DNA of 64,000 nt, from contig CM070874.1 of assembly GCA_036365515.1 (NCBI GenBank), positions 51,552,583 to 51,616,582 of the forward strand, in the 5' to 3' direction. The notes under the pieces are model-generated. The model saw only the letters and a list, made by a program, of their open reading frames with translations. It was not told the DNA's origin and did no database searches. Position 1 is the first letter of the stretch, and each line of letters opens with the position of its first letter. Both the position numbers and the translations under genes were made by a program. Shown here piece by piece: positions 24,036 to 37,021 of the stretch. This DNA is from Torymus aiolomorphi. Lineage: Eukaryota; Arthropoda; Insecta; Hymenoptera; Torymidae.

Positions 24036-25364
24036 ATTTATGGAAAATATTTTCTTTCTTCTTTTAGATACGTTGAGTCGCAGTGTAAACCTGTAAAAGT
24101 TTTAGTTATTATAGCCTTTTTATAGCCATAACAGTATAGGAATGTACAATAGTATGAATGTACAGTAAGTGTAAAAAGTATTCAGACATCCAAAACTTTT
24201 GAGGAAAACATTTTACTAAATTCCTTTGTAAGTGCATGAGAATTCGTTATTGTTTGTCAATGTTTTGTCTACAAGATACACTATTTTATTAGCATTAAAT
24301 AGTTGCTAAACGTTATTATTATAAATAAAGTACTACTTCTATTCACTCGTATGAATATTTTTTACACTTAACTGATTAAATCGTCAGTATGTCATATTTT
24401 ATATATTAGAATAACAGTAATGTAACAGTAATTCTAAAAATTAAAATCAAAACATAATTTTTACTATCATAAAATAATTCAATGCATGTATTAAGAGTAA
24501 AGTTTCACTATCAAAATATTTACAATTGGTACAATAAAGATTCTATAATAGATTTTTACTGAATTTGACTTTCTTAACTTCGGCCACTTGTTCAAAATTT
24601 ATTGTATATTTTGACGAGTTTTATATTTAAAAAGCTGCATTTTATTTAACTTTTCAATATTATATCTATTATATCCTTCTATTAGAAATATTTTGAATAA
24701 TTATGTAGAAGAAAGAAATTTCAATTATATGGTTACTTACAACTATTATTATTGTTGTTATCATTCAATTCAAATAGGATTTCGTACTCGTAAAATGTTT
24801 ACTTGCCATTAAAAAATATGATGCAAGTACCTCCAGACACTTATATTTTCAATTAATACCCATAAAATAATGTTGACATTGAATATTAATTTAACACGAG
24901 CGTAGAAAAACGTTCAGTAACGTATATTTGTTTTCGACTGACCGATGTTTCACTTATTTATGAATAAAAGGGGAGGAATCGGGAGATAAGCCATATCAAT
25001 GCAAGTGTACGTAATCTTGTATATTGCGCAATAACCATGAATTGCTATAATTATCATTATATTAAAAATTTTGTTCATATTAATTTATATTAATAAATCA
25101 TAAATAAACTTTTCTTATTAAAACCTATCATAATTTCAACAAGCATGAAAATCTCTCCTAGCTGAAATTATAAAATATGAAAGAAAATAAGAAAATACTT
25201 ATAAAATAGAATAAATTGTCGAAAAATGTAAGAAATCGTACGATACTGGATTTCGGGCATATTTAACAAGTTGTTAAAGTTTCTTACATTTTCTTTCAAT
25301 TCCTTACGTTTTCTAAATATTTCCTTGTGTAGCTTATTTTTATGAAATTATAAGGAAGTATTTG

Positions 25365-26614
25365 TTAGAAAAATCTGTAAGAATTTGTAAAAATTTAAAC
25401 TTTTATATAGTAACTTACATTTTGTAACATATATTAATTATATTTCTAATACATAATAATTTACATTTTATTACGTTTTAGTATTTTTTCTTTACATCTT
25501 TGAAAATATTTTATTTATAGCTTTATTTAAATAAAAGTACAATTATAAATTATTATAAAAGTATAATTATGAACTATTTGAAAAAAGTGTACAAATATGT
25601 GATACGATGTAAAATGTGTATCAAAATTTGTATATAAACGTAAAAAGATGTAATTAAAAGTACAAATATATAATAAAATGTAAAAAGATGTACGAAAGTG
25701 TAAGAATGCCTATAAAATTTGAAATAAGAGTACAAATTAAAAAGTAATAAAACGTAGACAAATGTAAAAGAAAGAAATTATTAAAAAATGGTAAAACTGT
25801 GGTAAAATGTAAAAGCGTCTGAAATCCAGTAGAAAAGTACAATTTGTTACGTTTTCTTACACTTTTTTACAAACAACTACATTATCGTACGATAAACAAG
25901 TGTATGATAAAAAAATAATAAATAATAGAATAACATAACAAAACATTGTTACATTATTATACACTTATTTACATAATATAATTTCCGCTAGGGGGTCTAC
26001 ATACTATTTTTCGTGGAACTTAAAATATTTCTAAAAAATTTTTCGCCATATTGAATTCACTATTTTCAAATTTTTATTGTGGATCTAACTGTGGATTCCG
26101 ATTAACGACTTCAAGAACGCATTTTAAGGAAAAAAATAATTGCCAAAAAAATATACCTAATTCATTTGTGTTAGGGGTGGTTTACCACCTCTTAAGGGGT
26201 TGTTTCGCGAAGAATGCCCAAACACACCAACTGTTATTTATTGTAGTTGGCAAAAATAATGTTTTGACCTATTTTTAATTATTTTATGAATTCTCACAAC
26301 AAAAATTATTCTTAAAAAAACACAATTTCACCCTCTAAAAAATAAGGGATGCAACCCTTAATGTTCATACTACCACGGATTTCTTGACTTTTTAATAAGA
26401 AACTCTTTCCATTTTGTTTCGTTAAAAAAAGTTAAGTAGAAGCCGAGATATATCAAAGAAACGTTTCTTGGGGGTAAACTTTAGGGGTGATTTTAACCCT
26501 TATAAAGCGCTTCTCAGCCGATAAAAAAATGGTTTCGTGAATCTCGCATGGAGGTCTACTTTTTAATATGGGTTTGGAATTTTTTTTAATTTGACAGTTC
26601 GGGTACTTTCCTTG
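25365..26614 (-). repeat. Right terminal inverted repeat of element L1
   Basis: Inverted copy of 20994-22250, with a few single-base changes and a partial loss of the 40-bp palindrome. Short frames inside are not genes. Confidence 0.85.
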
Positions 26615-26617
26615 TTA

Positions 26618-28830
26618 GTGAATCGTTCGTGCAACAAAGTTAACACAGGGAGGGAATGAAAGGGGAACAGAGCTAAAATACTGCTATTCTCGGCACTTGA
26701 ACTACTCGCATAAATTCTGAAGCAATGTTTAATATTTCAGAGGTTCGGAGGGAGGTATTTTTCGTGAAGTGTCGGAAAATTGGTTATACGGTTACTATAC
26801 TGGCTTTGTTGCTCCGCATTATCCAATGATTTTCGATGGTTACTGTGGCAAAACTTTTGCTTATATAAACTTTATACTTTATAGCTTAGTACATTTTTTC
26901 CTATTTTCATAAATACTCTACATATAAATAACGTATAATTTTATATTGTTCATATCTCAGAAATTGAATAATTAAACATAATGCTTAAATACATTCCGAA
27001 CATTATAAGTTTACAACAATTTAAAGTGAAAAGAAATTTGTTAGAGTATTCAAAAGATATACAACGACATATGAAAATTTTCTTCTTTCATGACAGGATA
27101 TAGGAACGAGACCATCGTCCTTTATTATTAATCACATGAGATGATTTAGTAATGATTTCTGATATCTATTGTCCTATATTATTTTCAAGTAATTATAAAG
27201 TGACTGGAAGCTACTGTCTACTTTATTGGACATTCGAAAATGTGAAACTTTTCATCCTCAGACCAGTCTTGTTTTGTCAAACCCTCGAAAGATTTCAAGA
27301 GCGTCTTCGGAAGAAATAGATGACAAAATTGTATGCGAGAAGAAGAAAAAGGTCTAATTTAAATGCTCCTTGAAAAAATAAATTATTAGAATAAAATTCT
27401 ATGTTCAATGTACTATTATGGCAATCAAATACTTAAAAAAATTAATAATATCTACTTTTTATAAATAGTCTTTTGAAAAGTAAAAAAAGAAAGTAAGAAA
27501 AATCGCATTATACGTTCAATTCGATCTGGAGTTGAAAACGAAATTACAGTTATATTGCATAAATCCAAGAAAATAATCCTTGATGTAACTGTTGTAAATG
27601 TTCGAATCATTAAACCATTAATGAATGATAATTAAAGCGAGAATGCCAACGTTAAGTTTTGAATAGAAAAATGCATATTATCCCGCGAAGGAAAGATTTA
27701 TCGCGCATAAATACATATTGATGAAAATGTTCACCGGCGGTAGAATCGCCCCCCCCCCACACACTCTCTCTCGCCATCCCACCCTCTCCCTCCGTTCCTC
27801 TCTCTCACACTGTCCCTCTCTCTCGCTCTCTCTCTCTCTCTCGGTTCTGCTTTCTCTGGCTTTCTCGCTCCCTCTCTCTCTCGCACTCTCTCTTTCGTCT
27901 ACCTCCTTGCGTGACCTTATACCGCAAGCAAATCGTATCCGTTATTTATCGACACAGTGTGCCGAGACATATCATGTAGTTTTACGACTTACATCGGGCA
28001 AAATCCTTTCTGCTTGCTATATTTGTAGCTCTCTTTCTATTCTTTCCTTTCTCACTCCTCCTTACCCAGAGAGAAACGGTGAGTACAACCGCCCGATGAA
28101 ATAAACAGAAAAACAAAGAATCACAAATCAAAGAATTTTAGTGTTTGCTTTTTCGTCACTTTACGCTGCTGCATGTTCGGGCTCATTGCTGTGACTTTCT
28201 TTTTGTGCTTGTTTCTATGCTTAAGCCAATATATAACTGCTACAATTTGCCACAACCCAGCGAAAAGGTGAATTTGTCGTTTCGACAATTAATAGGCTGT
28301 ACACTGTGATCAATACCTCGGTTTATTATTGTATAAATAGAACTACAATAGTAATAAATAATCCAGTTTTAATATCTTTTTTGATCGCCAATGTCTACGT
28401 TAGCTTTATGTAACAAAGTATATGCGTAACTTCACGTCAACTGTTGAAGGCCAAAATTTTAAAATTGCTCAAAACTTTTTTAGTCGTTCCAAATTAGCCT
28501 CAAAACACAACCTTGAAGTTTTAGAGCGAAATATTAAATCGTTCAATAGTTAGAATTAATTGGAAAATTGAAAATTTTGAATTTTTTCATAAATCTTCAT
28601 TTTCCATGATTTTTTAACTCAAAAATTTGAAACTTTTTGTATAGCACATTAAATGGGAAAAAGTTTATTAATTGTGAGTAGAATTACATAGAATTTTTAC
28701 AAATTGATTAAACAAATTTTTGTCGATGTTAAAAACTATTACATCAGTCAAATACTTTTTTGCATACCACGCATAAAGTATTGTATTTACTCCCTGACGT
28801 GAGGGAGTCAAACGTCACATGTACTCCCTC
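26618..28830. other. AT-rich stretch with a CT-rich low-complexity block
   Basis: No gene. 27750-27900 is CT-rich low-complexity DNA, and the plus-strand frame over it (Ser/Leu repeats) is an artefact. The rest is AT-rich without visible repeats. Confidence 0.5.
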
Positions 28831-28831
28831 C

Positions 28832-28998
28832 TAGAAACTGCGACGCGCATGCACGTTTCCCTATTTTTTTCCTGGCTAGCGCCGCCTGCGTGTTGCTGCG
28901 CTCGCTTCGCTCGGGTCGCAAGTCACTGCAGGCGGCACTAATCGGAAAAGAGTAGGCACACGAGCATAAGCGTCGCAGTTTCTAGGAGCAAGGTTATA
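28832..28998. repeat. Long imperfect hairpin with GC-rich core
   Basis: CCTAGAAACTGCGACGC at the left pairs with GCGTCGCAGTTTCTAGG at the right. Inside, GCCGCCTGC pairs with GCAGGCGGC around a CGCTCGCTTCGCTCGG core. The nested layout resembles the HINE stem-loops, but the subterminal repeats are not visible here. Confidence 0.7.
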
Positions 28999-28999
28999 T

Positions 29000-30235
29000 G
29001 AAAAACTCGATCAGCCACCTCGAAAACCCCGTATACAAATTTTAAGCAAAATCTAAGTTTCCTTTGAATTTTTAACCGCTATATGGGATCAGCCATTTTG
29101 AATTTCGAAAGTTCAATAGCAAAATCTTGATCAGCGACCTTTGAAACCCCTGTATACAAACTTTAAGCAAAATCTAAGCTTCCTTCGAACTTCTTACAGC
29201 CATATTGGATCCGCCATTTTGAATTTCGAAAGTCCAATGGTAAAATTTTGATTAGCGTCCTCGAAAATCCCTGTACACCAATTTTCCGCCAACTCTAAGT
29301 ACTTTTCCAACTTTCAATCGCTATATTTGATCCGCCATTTTGTATTTCGAAAGTCTAATAGAAAACTCGATCAGCCACCTCGAAAACCCTTGTATACCAA
29401 TTTTAAACCAAACCTAAGCTTTTTTCGATTTTTTTACTGCCATTTTGAACTTCGAAATTCTGATACCAAGATCGTGATCACCAATTTTCAACAAAATCTA
29501 AGGTTTTTTCTAACTTTTTACTGCCATTTTGAATTTCGTAAGTCTGATAGCAAGATCATGATCAGCGACATCAAAAACCTATGAATTCCAATTTTGAGCA
29601 AAATCTAAACTTTTTCTGAACATTAAATCACCATATTGGATCTGCTATTTTCAATTTCGAAACTCCGACAGCAAAGTCGTGATCAGCGACTTCCGAAATC
29701 CCTGTGTTCTAATTTTAAGAAATACCTAAGCTATTTTCGAATTTTTAACCACCATGTGGGATCCGCCATTTTTAATTTTGAAAGTCTAATAACAAAATCG
29801 TGATCAGCGACCACGAAAACCCCCGTATACAAATTTTAAGTAAAATCTAAGCTTCTCCTTTGAATTTTTAACCGCCATATTGGATCCGCCATTTTGAATT
29901 TCGAAAGTCCAATAGCAAAATCTTGATCAGCGACCTTGAAAATCGCTGTTTACTAATTTTCAGCAAAATCTAAGCTTTTTCCGAACTTTTAACAGTCAAA
30001 TTGGATCCGCTATTTTGAATTTCGAAAATCTGATAGCAAACCGTGATCAGCGACTTCGAAAACCTCTGCCTTACAATTTTGAGAAAAACCTAAGTTTTTT
30101 TCGAATTTTTAACCACCAACATGGATCCGCCATTTTGAATTTCGAAAGTCCAATAGCAAAATCTTGATCAGCGACCTCGAAAACCCCTGTATAGCAATTG
30201 TCAGCAAAATCTAAGCTTTTTTCGAATTTATAATT
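29000..30235. repeat. ~121-bp tandem satellite, about 10 copies
   Basis: Each unit carries GATCAGCGACCTCGAAAA, then TTTTAAGCAAAATCTAAGC, then GGATCCGCCATTTTGAATTT and CGAAAGTC. Copies start near 29009, 29130, 29250, 29370, then a shortened unit, and continue near 29560, 29680, 29800, 29925, 30044 and 30166. Identity between units is only moderate, so the array is old. No function is seen. Confidence 0.8.
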
Positions 30236-30324
30236 GAAGTTAATTTTCTGAGTTGTAAGCTTGTCTTGAGCGTTGAGTATGTACATATTACTTCATCGAA
30301 TGTTCATTCAACGCCCAACAATAG

Positions 30325-30560
30325 TACCTCAATGGTGGTGGAAGGGACGGTGGAGGGGGTGGAAGAGCAGTGGAGGGGCTGAGATTGAAAAAACGTGATT
30401 TTTGAACGAATTTAACGTTAAAAAGTGAAGGAGAAGGTGGAGGAGAAAGTGGAGGGGGAGGTGGATGGGGTGGATCGGACGGCGGACGGGACTGGATGGG
30501 ACGGTGATGGGGTCGATGGAGGGGGGTGGAGGGGACGGTGGAGGGACTGCGTTCAAATAT
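30325..30560. repeat. GGA/GGT-rich low-complexity block
   Basis: Short GGTGGAGGGG-type units on the plus strand. Proline-rich minus-strand frames over it are composition artefacts. Confidence 0.75.
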
Positions 30561-31624
30561 AACGGTAACACCTACATAACATAGGAAGATACTACGGGCA
30601 TACCCCCTACTCGCTCCTTCGTCAACTCCCAATTCGAATTTTGAAAATAAATCAAATGTAATCTAGAATATAATATGCTAAATTTACTGCATATTTCTAT
30701 TTTTTTCATGAAATATCATTTTTCAATTGAACATGTACTTTAATACAGTAGTCTATAATACCTAAAGAAGAGTATATTAAGGGGGTCGGACACCTTTAGA
30801 ATAACGAAAAATCAATTTTTTTTTATTACATATTTTACTAAAAAAACACTTGTAGAATATGTCCCAATTAGTTTTAAAGCATTATCTATTTTTGTTTTAA
30901 GAATATACACAAAAAACTGATAAAGCTTTTCATTTGTTTTTTGTTCAAATTACATTTTTCCTCTTGTATACATAATTATATAATCACATATTATTTCTAC
31001 TAATTTATTTTTCATTTCACTGTTCTTAATATATTTAAAATTCTCACTCTAAATATCTGTATATACATTAAAAGATCCAAAAATAATATTTAAACATTAA
31101 TATAAAGATAAAAAATAAATAATATAATTTATGGACGGTATTTTTGACAAAAATAAAAATTTGATTTTAAAACTTATATAGCAGTTAAGTTGGCACCGTA
31201 ACACCCCGACTTATCAACGACCGCCTCTCACAGGCTTCCAGCTCACTCTTTTATTGTAACAGAGCTGATTTTAACCTATGTAAAAGTCCGCAAGCAATGT
31301 AAACATGCACAGCTGTCATTTCATATAAATACTGTGATATCAGCATCAACACCTTTTGTATACAAAGTGTTGTTCTTAATTTTCATTGTTTCCAACGGAT
31401 TTGGGAGTAAACATTTAGTGTATTCTAAATTTAGTCTATTCTAATACGTAAAGGTATTTTAAATCAGTTTTTAAAAGTGTTTGAATAATAGGTGTGACAG
31501 TTGAATTAAAGTTTTAGAAATAGCCTTTAGTATTTGAACTTTTATTGGAAACTTTATACTTAAAATAACAGGGATTGATACTAAAGAAAAATTAAGTCTA
31601 TACTGACTATTACAAAAACATTTA

Positions 31625-31858
31625 GTGTACAAATTTAAATCAACTTTTAAAGGAAGCGAAAGATATCCTATTGTGCAGAAAAACACTATGGAACCTTCGC
31701 TTCTGCCAGAAAGCTACCATTATGAACCATCGCCTGAATCTCACTACGATATAATTGACATTTTATTTTCTGAAGTAAACACAGTTATGCACTGCAATAA
31801 ATATGTATCAGTCGTATTCTCTTTATTAAGTAATAATATTATATGTGAAAAAGAATAA
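31625..31858 (+). CDS. 77-residue ORF conserved between the two TTAA elements
   Basis: I do not recognise this protein. It reads from MYKFKSTF through MEPSLLPESYHY and HYDIIDILFSEVNTVMHCNK to SLLSNNIICEKE. The copy at 37870-38103 has the same length and differs at about seven positions, all in the first half; the last ~40 residues are identical. It may be the remnant of a longer gene picked up by the element, since further open pieces follow in other frames (GYGDTGFITCMKDFGF near 31960). It may also have no role. Confidence 0.4.
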   Translation: MYKFKSTFKGSERYPIVQKNTMEPSLLPESYHYEPSPESHYDIIDILFSEVNTVMHCNKYVSVVFSLLSNNIICEKE

Positions 31859-32339
31859 TGAAGGAGAAGTAAAGAAGTTCACCTTATCAGACATTAAAAG
31901 AAAATCAATAGGAGTGTTGCTGCTATAAACATTTTTTTCAAGCATTTGGCTATGGTGATACTGGCTTCATAACATGCATGAAGGATTTTGGATTTCTCAA
32001 CACATTCTTTATCTACCACAGTATATGTATAAGATCTAATATATGTGATAAAGATTATTAATAATATATGGATTTAAAAGCACCAAAGGATCTACATGTT
32101 AAACCACTTAACAAACTTGACTCACTGATGTGGATATGACTGTTACACGTGCTCATAGCTTACAAATCTGATAGATCGTATACTGAGGTACCAGAATATT
32201 TGTTCTAAATGTAAAATATTTTGAGTTAAAAACAATAATTTTTTGTATTTCAGGGCAGAGATGGAGTAAAGAAATAAAGAAGAAGAAATAAAGAATTATT
32301 TTAGTAATTTTATCTTTAAAGCTGTTTTCTACATAATGT

Positions 32340-32690
32340 AAAATTTTGAGCTCTGCCGTCGACTCCAGATTCAGGGCATATGTTTTAATGGGAGAGATCC
32401 TAAAATTTTAGTATTTTATATGTCTATTGACTCAAGAGTTGTATGTATCCAATTTATTTGATTAAATAATTTTTTACGGTCAAAGATTGCTAAAAAATCT
32501 GAATTTCACTTAAATTTAAGATTTTTTAGCAATTTTTGACCGTAAAAAATTATTTAATCAAATAAATTGGATACGTACAACTCTTCAGTCAATAGTCATA
32601 TAAAATACCAAAATTTTAGGACCTCTCCCATTAAAATATATGCAGTTCCTGAATCTGGAGTCGACGGCAGAGCAAAAATTTAAAAATGGC
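32340..32690. repeat. Internal palindrome of the TTAA element, ~165-bp arms
   Basis: CTCTGCCGTCGACTCCAGAT at the left is repeated inverted near 32655-32673, and the arms continue to a centre near 32515. In copy 2 the corresponding arm is partly missing, which explains part of that copy's shorter length. Confidence 0.7.
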
Positions 32691-32940
32691 CATATATTTG
32701 GTTAAAATCGATCAAAAATTTTTTTTGGGTCTCATTTTGTCATAAATTGAATATATTTTTAGGATATTACTTCTAAATATTTCTAATTATGAAAATTTAT
32801 TTTTTTCAGGTCATTTTATGAAGAAAATTATAAAGGTGTCTGATCCCCTTAAGCATCTTCTGAGAGAAAAATTTGCCTACTTTGCTCCTGTGGTGCGTAT
32901 ACTATTTTTCAAAATACCCGGGCCGAAAATACCACATTGG

Positions 32941-33155
32941 GTTTCAAAATTATTTAAATAATCGTTTTGCTTATTGTTGCATGTTTACGTGACTCCCTTA
33001 TATGCGTGAACCTCGTATCCCCGGCTACTTGGGTTTACAAATTATTTAAATAATCGGTTTGTTTATTGTTGCATGTCTACGTGACTCCTTTATAGGCGTG
33101 GACCTCGTGTCCCCCGCACACTTGGGTTTAAAAATTATTTAAAATATTGTGTTGC
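32941..33155. repeat. ~93-bp tandem repeat, 2.3 copies
   Basis: The unit runs from AAATTATTTAAATAATCG through GTTGCATGTYTACGTGACTC to a CTTGGG end, present twice and then partly a third time. Confidence 0.75.
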
Positions 33156-33273
33156 ACTTCTACGCGTGCGCTTGCCGTTTGAACGCGCGCGCTATACTCA
33201 TGCCGCTAGAGCCGTTTGAGCATCCAATCAGCGAAGGCCTATAGTGCGTAGGCGCTAGACTACAGTAAGTAAG

Positions 33274-33341
33274 TCATGGAGATAGCCAATCGGAGCTATT
33301 TTTGCATTTGCAGAATAGCTTTGATTGGCTGTCTCCATGAC
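33274..33341. repeat. 28-bp-arm inverted repeat
   Basis: GTCATGGAGATAGCCAATCG is mirrored by CGATTGGCT-like sequence ending in GTCTCCATGAC, with a short loop of about 12 bases. Confidence 0.7.
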
Positions 33342-33650
33342 GCAACCTCTATGCTGCCCCATGTGATTTCAGCCTAACGTATCGACGCACTGCCTGTGAC
33401 TCGCGATTCTCGCGAGCTCAACAGCGTTGCCATGATCTAATGTTTTTCAAATGTAATGGTAAAGTGGGTATAGGTTTTTGAAGGTGAGTGGTGAATTTTC
33501 GGGAATTTTGAGGAGCATTTGTTTTTCTTTTTTATTTGTAATAATATATTGTTATTTTTGTGTAGTTTATAAAGTTACGAGTGAGGTATTTTTTATGAGA
33601 GTAAAGATTTTTAACACAATATTTTAATCAATCATATTTGCGGTTTGCAG

Positions 33651-34895
33651 GTAGTCTGCTCAGAAATTCGGAGGCAGAAGAAACTATACTGGATGAAAAA
33701 CCGAAAGAAAATACTGTAAATGAAACGTGGAAAGAAAATTCGGCAAATGAAAAGTCAAAAGAAAATATAACAGATGATGCGAAAGAAAATCCGACAAATG
33801 AAAAGTCTGAAGAAAATACAACCGATGAAGTGAAAGAAAAGACAGAAAATGGAGAAAACGTATATGCTTATCTTGAGAGGGATAGTTCTACACGGGAAAT
33901 TTCAAAATTGAAATCAGAGGGTTACCAAAGTACTATGACATTGGGGAGTTTAGAAAATTTCTTAATGGCAAGCTTCAATTGAATGCCACTAAAATTAAAC
34001 CTCCTAAAAGGGGTAGTGGTTGGGCATACGTGTGCCTACGTAGTGAAGAGTGTAGAAAAAAATCAATCATTGCCATCAATGGTGTTGAATGGAAACATGT
34101 AAAATTGGCAGCTTAGGTAAAGAAATTGGGCACCTTTTGTTGATTTATTATTAAATTAAAATCTTAATTAATTATATATAATTTATGTAGGTTGGAAAAC
34201 CATCACCTGCTCTTTATATAAAAAAGAAACTTGAAAGAAAAGAAAAATCTAATAAAAAGTTCAAAGCAGAACCAGAGATTGATTCTGTGTCGCCAGAAGA
34301 TAGAATAAAAAAATACAGTTCCTTTGTGCGACATGCCTTATAAAGAATGAGTAATTGACTTTTTATTATTGTATAAATTTATTTTCATAAAATTCCATTC
34401 TATATACATTTTTTCAGTTAGATTTTAAACAGAAGAAAATGAGAGAAACCATAAGTAGGTTAGGTGAATAAATTTCAAAAGTTAATTAGGAATGTGGGTG
34501 ATTAATTTAATGAGCAAAAAAATAAATATGATGGTTTACCATGTGAATTAAGAGAAATTGTTCATACTGATTTTATAAATGGTTATAGAAATAAATGTGA
34601 ATTCACAATTGGTGAGACAATGAATAATAACAAATTAAATGTATTATTAACTATTTATAACATCTTATGTATGTGTTAATTGTTTTTAGGTCTAGATGTA
34701 CTTAGCACCCAAAAACTGATTAGATTTAGAATGTCAAATTATGCTGCTGGTTCAACAGCTGTAGGACCAATTGACTGTATAACAATTTTTTTGATAATTA
34801 GTCTGTCCCACATTTACAATCAGACATGGTCATTTTTCCGTTGGTATTTTCCTCTATGTACTGAGATGACTTCTAAGGTAACTGTGCAAACTAAA
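33651..34895 (+). pseudogene. TRMT2A: Decayed, 5' part of a TRMT2A-like tRNA (uracil-5-)-methyltransferase gene
   Basis: TRMT2A makes 5-methyluridine in cytosolic tRNA. Four exon-like pieces with introns remain. Exon 1 (33651-34116) follows an acceptor TTTGCAG and encodes an acidic repetitive N-terminus, VYAYLERD, then after a one-base frameshift near 33890 the RRM (YTGNFKIEIRGLPKYY, IGEFRKFLN, GSGWAYVC, INGVEWKHVKLAA), ending TAG|GTAAAG where CAG is expected. Exon 2 (34191 to about 34350) has KPSPALYIKKKLERKEKSN and, frameshifted, PLCDMPYKE. Exon 3 (34418-34611) has LDFKQKKMRETISRLGE, stops, then YRNKCEFTIG before a GTGAG donor. Exon 4 (34690 to about 34895) has NYAAGSTAVGPIDC and, frameshifted, KVTVQT. 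The catalytic Rossmann domain is absent. Kept introns show a DNA-level copy, not a retrocopy. It sits between two inverted TTAA elements. Confidence 0.82.
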
Positions 34896-35215
34896 GTGAG
34901 TATTCGGCTTTAAGAATAAAACTGAATAGATTATACGAAAAAGGAGTGAAAAAAGCCGTGATGTTGATGTGTATTAATTTATAGCATATTGTGTTTCTTG
35001 CATATTTTTTCTTGCATATTGTTTTGTGTTTCTTGCATATTTTTACGTGTAAGAAACAAATATTTATATATCCTGTTACAATAAATAAAATTCTTTTAAT
35101 GAATTACAAATTTTACAATCACGTGTAAAAAATATTTTTAATTCATGAATAATTATTAACATAATATTTTTGTTTTCCTAAAAAAAATTCTCAAATTAAA
35201 TTATTTACTAAAACT

Positions 35216-36348
<1,133 letters not shown>

Positions 36349-37021
36349 GTTATTATCCAGGACCTCTTAGGGTTTTCTGAAATAAAAGTGGGTAAGGGCG
36401 GCGCTTCGCGCCGCCATTGTCTACCAAACCATCCCTCAGGTTATTGACTAACACAATCACGATGCCTGCGGCGCCCGCTTCAAGTTCCGCCGAATTTTAC
36501 GTTGATGTTGGAAAAATTTAACGGAAAAAACGTTGTGAAAGTAACCCTAAAGGTCTCCGAAACCACAGGTCAGGTCCTGGAAACTAATGTTAGACATAAT
36601 GAATGTCCTGGATACTAGCGTCACACGTAAATATACATATACACATACATATATATTTATATACACAATTGTTACATTCCATGCATCTAATGGTTTTTGT
36701 TTTTTGAATAGGTATTTGTTATTCTTTTTGGTTACAGTTTGACATTTAGCTTTATGTCTCTAATTTATAACTAAACATTTGTCTCTAATTTATATCTAAA
36801 TGTTAGTATATTTTGTATGAATATTATTTTAATAAATTTTTGATAACTACTAATGAATGGTTGTCTTATTATTTTAATTATGTATATCTGCGGCTGTATT
36901 ATTATACTTTACATTTTCTACATTTATCAATGTTAGTGCTACTATTACTTTTAAACATTCGATTAAAAATACTTTGAAAGTACAATAAATTTCAGATGGA
37001 GTTTGAATGGGATCCCATTAA

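Larger units (their letters stand above)
20994..26614. mobile_element. Element L1: DNA transposon with ~1.25-kb TIRs, CAAGG ends, TTA target duplication
   Basis: The left end reads TTA|CAAGGAAAGTACCCGAACTG and the right end is its exact inverse followed by TTA, so the 3-bp target duplication is TTA (20991-20993 and 26615-26617). The arms match from 20994 to about 22250 and from about 25365 to 26614, at roughly 95% or better by eye. Between them lies one transposase gene on the minus strand, disabled by one stop and one frameshift. The arms are dense with short TTAC/GTAA-type words. Total length is 5,621 bp. The transposase is pogo-like, but pogo elements duplicate TA rather than TTA and usually have short TIRs, so placement in a known family is uncertain. 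Confidence 0.88.
30781..32848 (+). mobile_element. TTAA-flanked DNA element (Kolobok-like), copy 1
   Basis: The ends are GGGGGTCGGACACC on the left and GGTGTCTGATCCCC on the right, each bordered by TTAA (30777-30780 and 32849-32852). A TTAA target duplication with ends starting in GGG fits the Kolobok superfamily; piggyBac ends usually start with C. It is 2.07 kb and has no full transposase. It carries a 77-codon ORF (31625-31858) also present in copy 2, and an internal palindrome at 32340-32690. Copy 2 lies inverted at 37022-38922. Confidence 0.75.

Noticed and set aside
26051..26278. 75-codon plus-strand open frame in the right TIR of L1
   Set aside because: Not open in the matching left TIR, so not conserved.
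27718..28104. Ser/Leu-rich plus-strand open frame (also 41869-42177)
   Set aside because: Translation of CT-repeat DNA.
29000..30235. Regular repeats considered as a CRISPR array
   Set aside because: Units of ~121 bp are repeated end to end without unique spacers of constant length, and the DNA is eukaryotic.
30288..30632. Proline-rich minus-strand open frames
   Set aside because: Low-complexity GGA-rich DNA read backwards; no start context or domain.
32895..32935. Single HINE-type end (TATTTTTC ... GGGCCGAAAATACC)
   Set aside because: No matching inverted partner or stem-loop found nearby, so no element is called.
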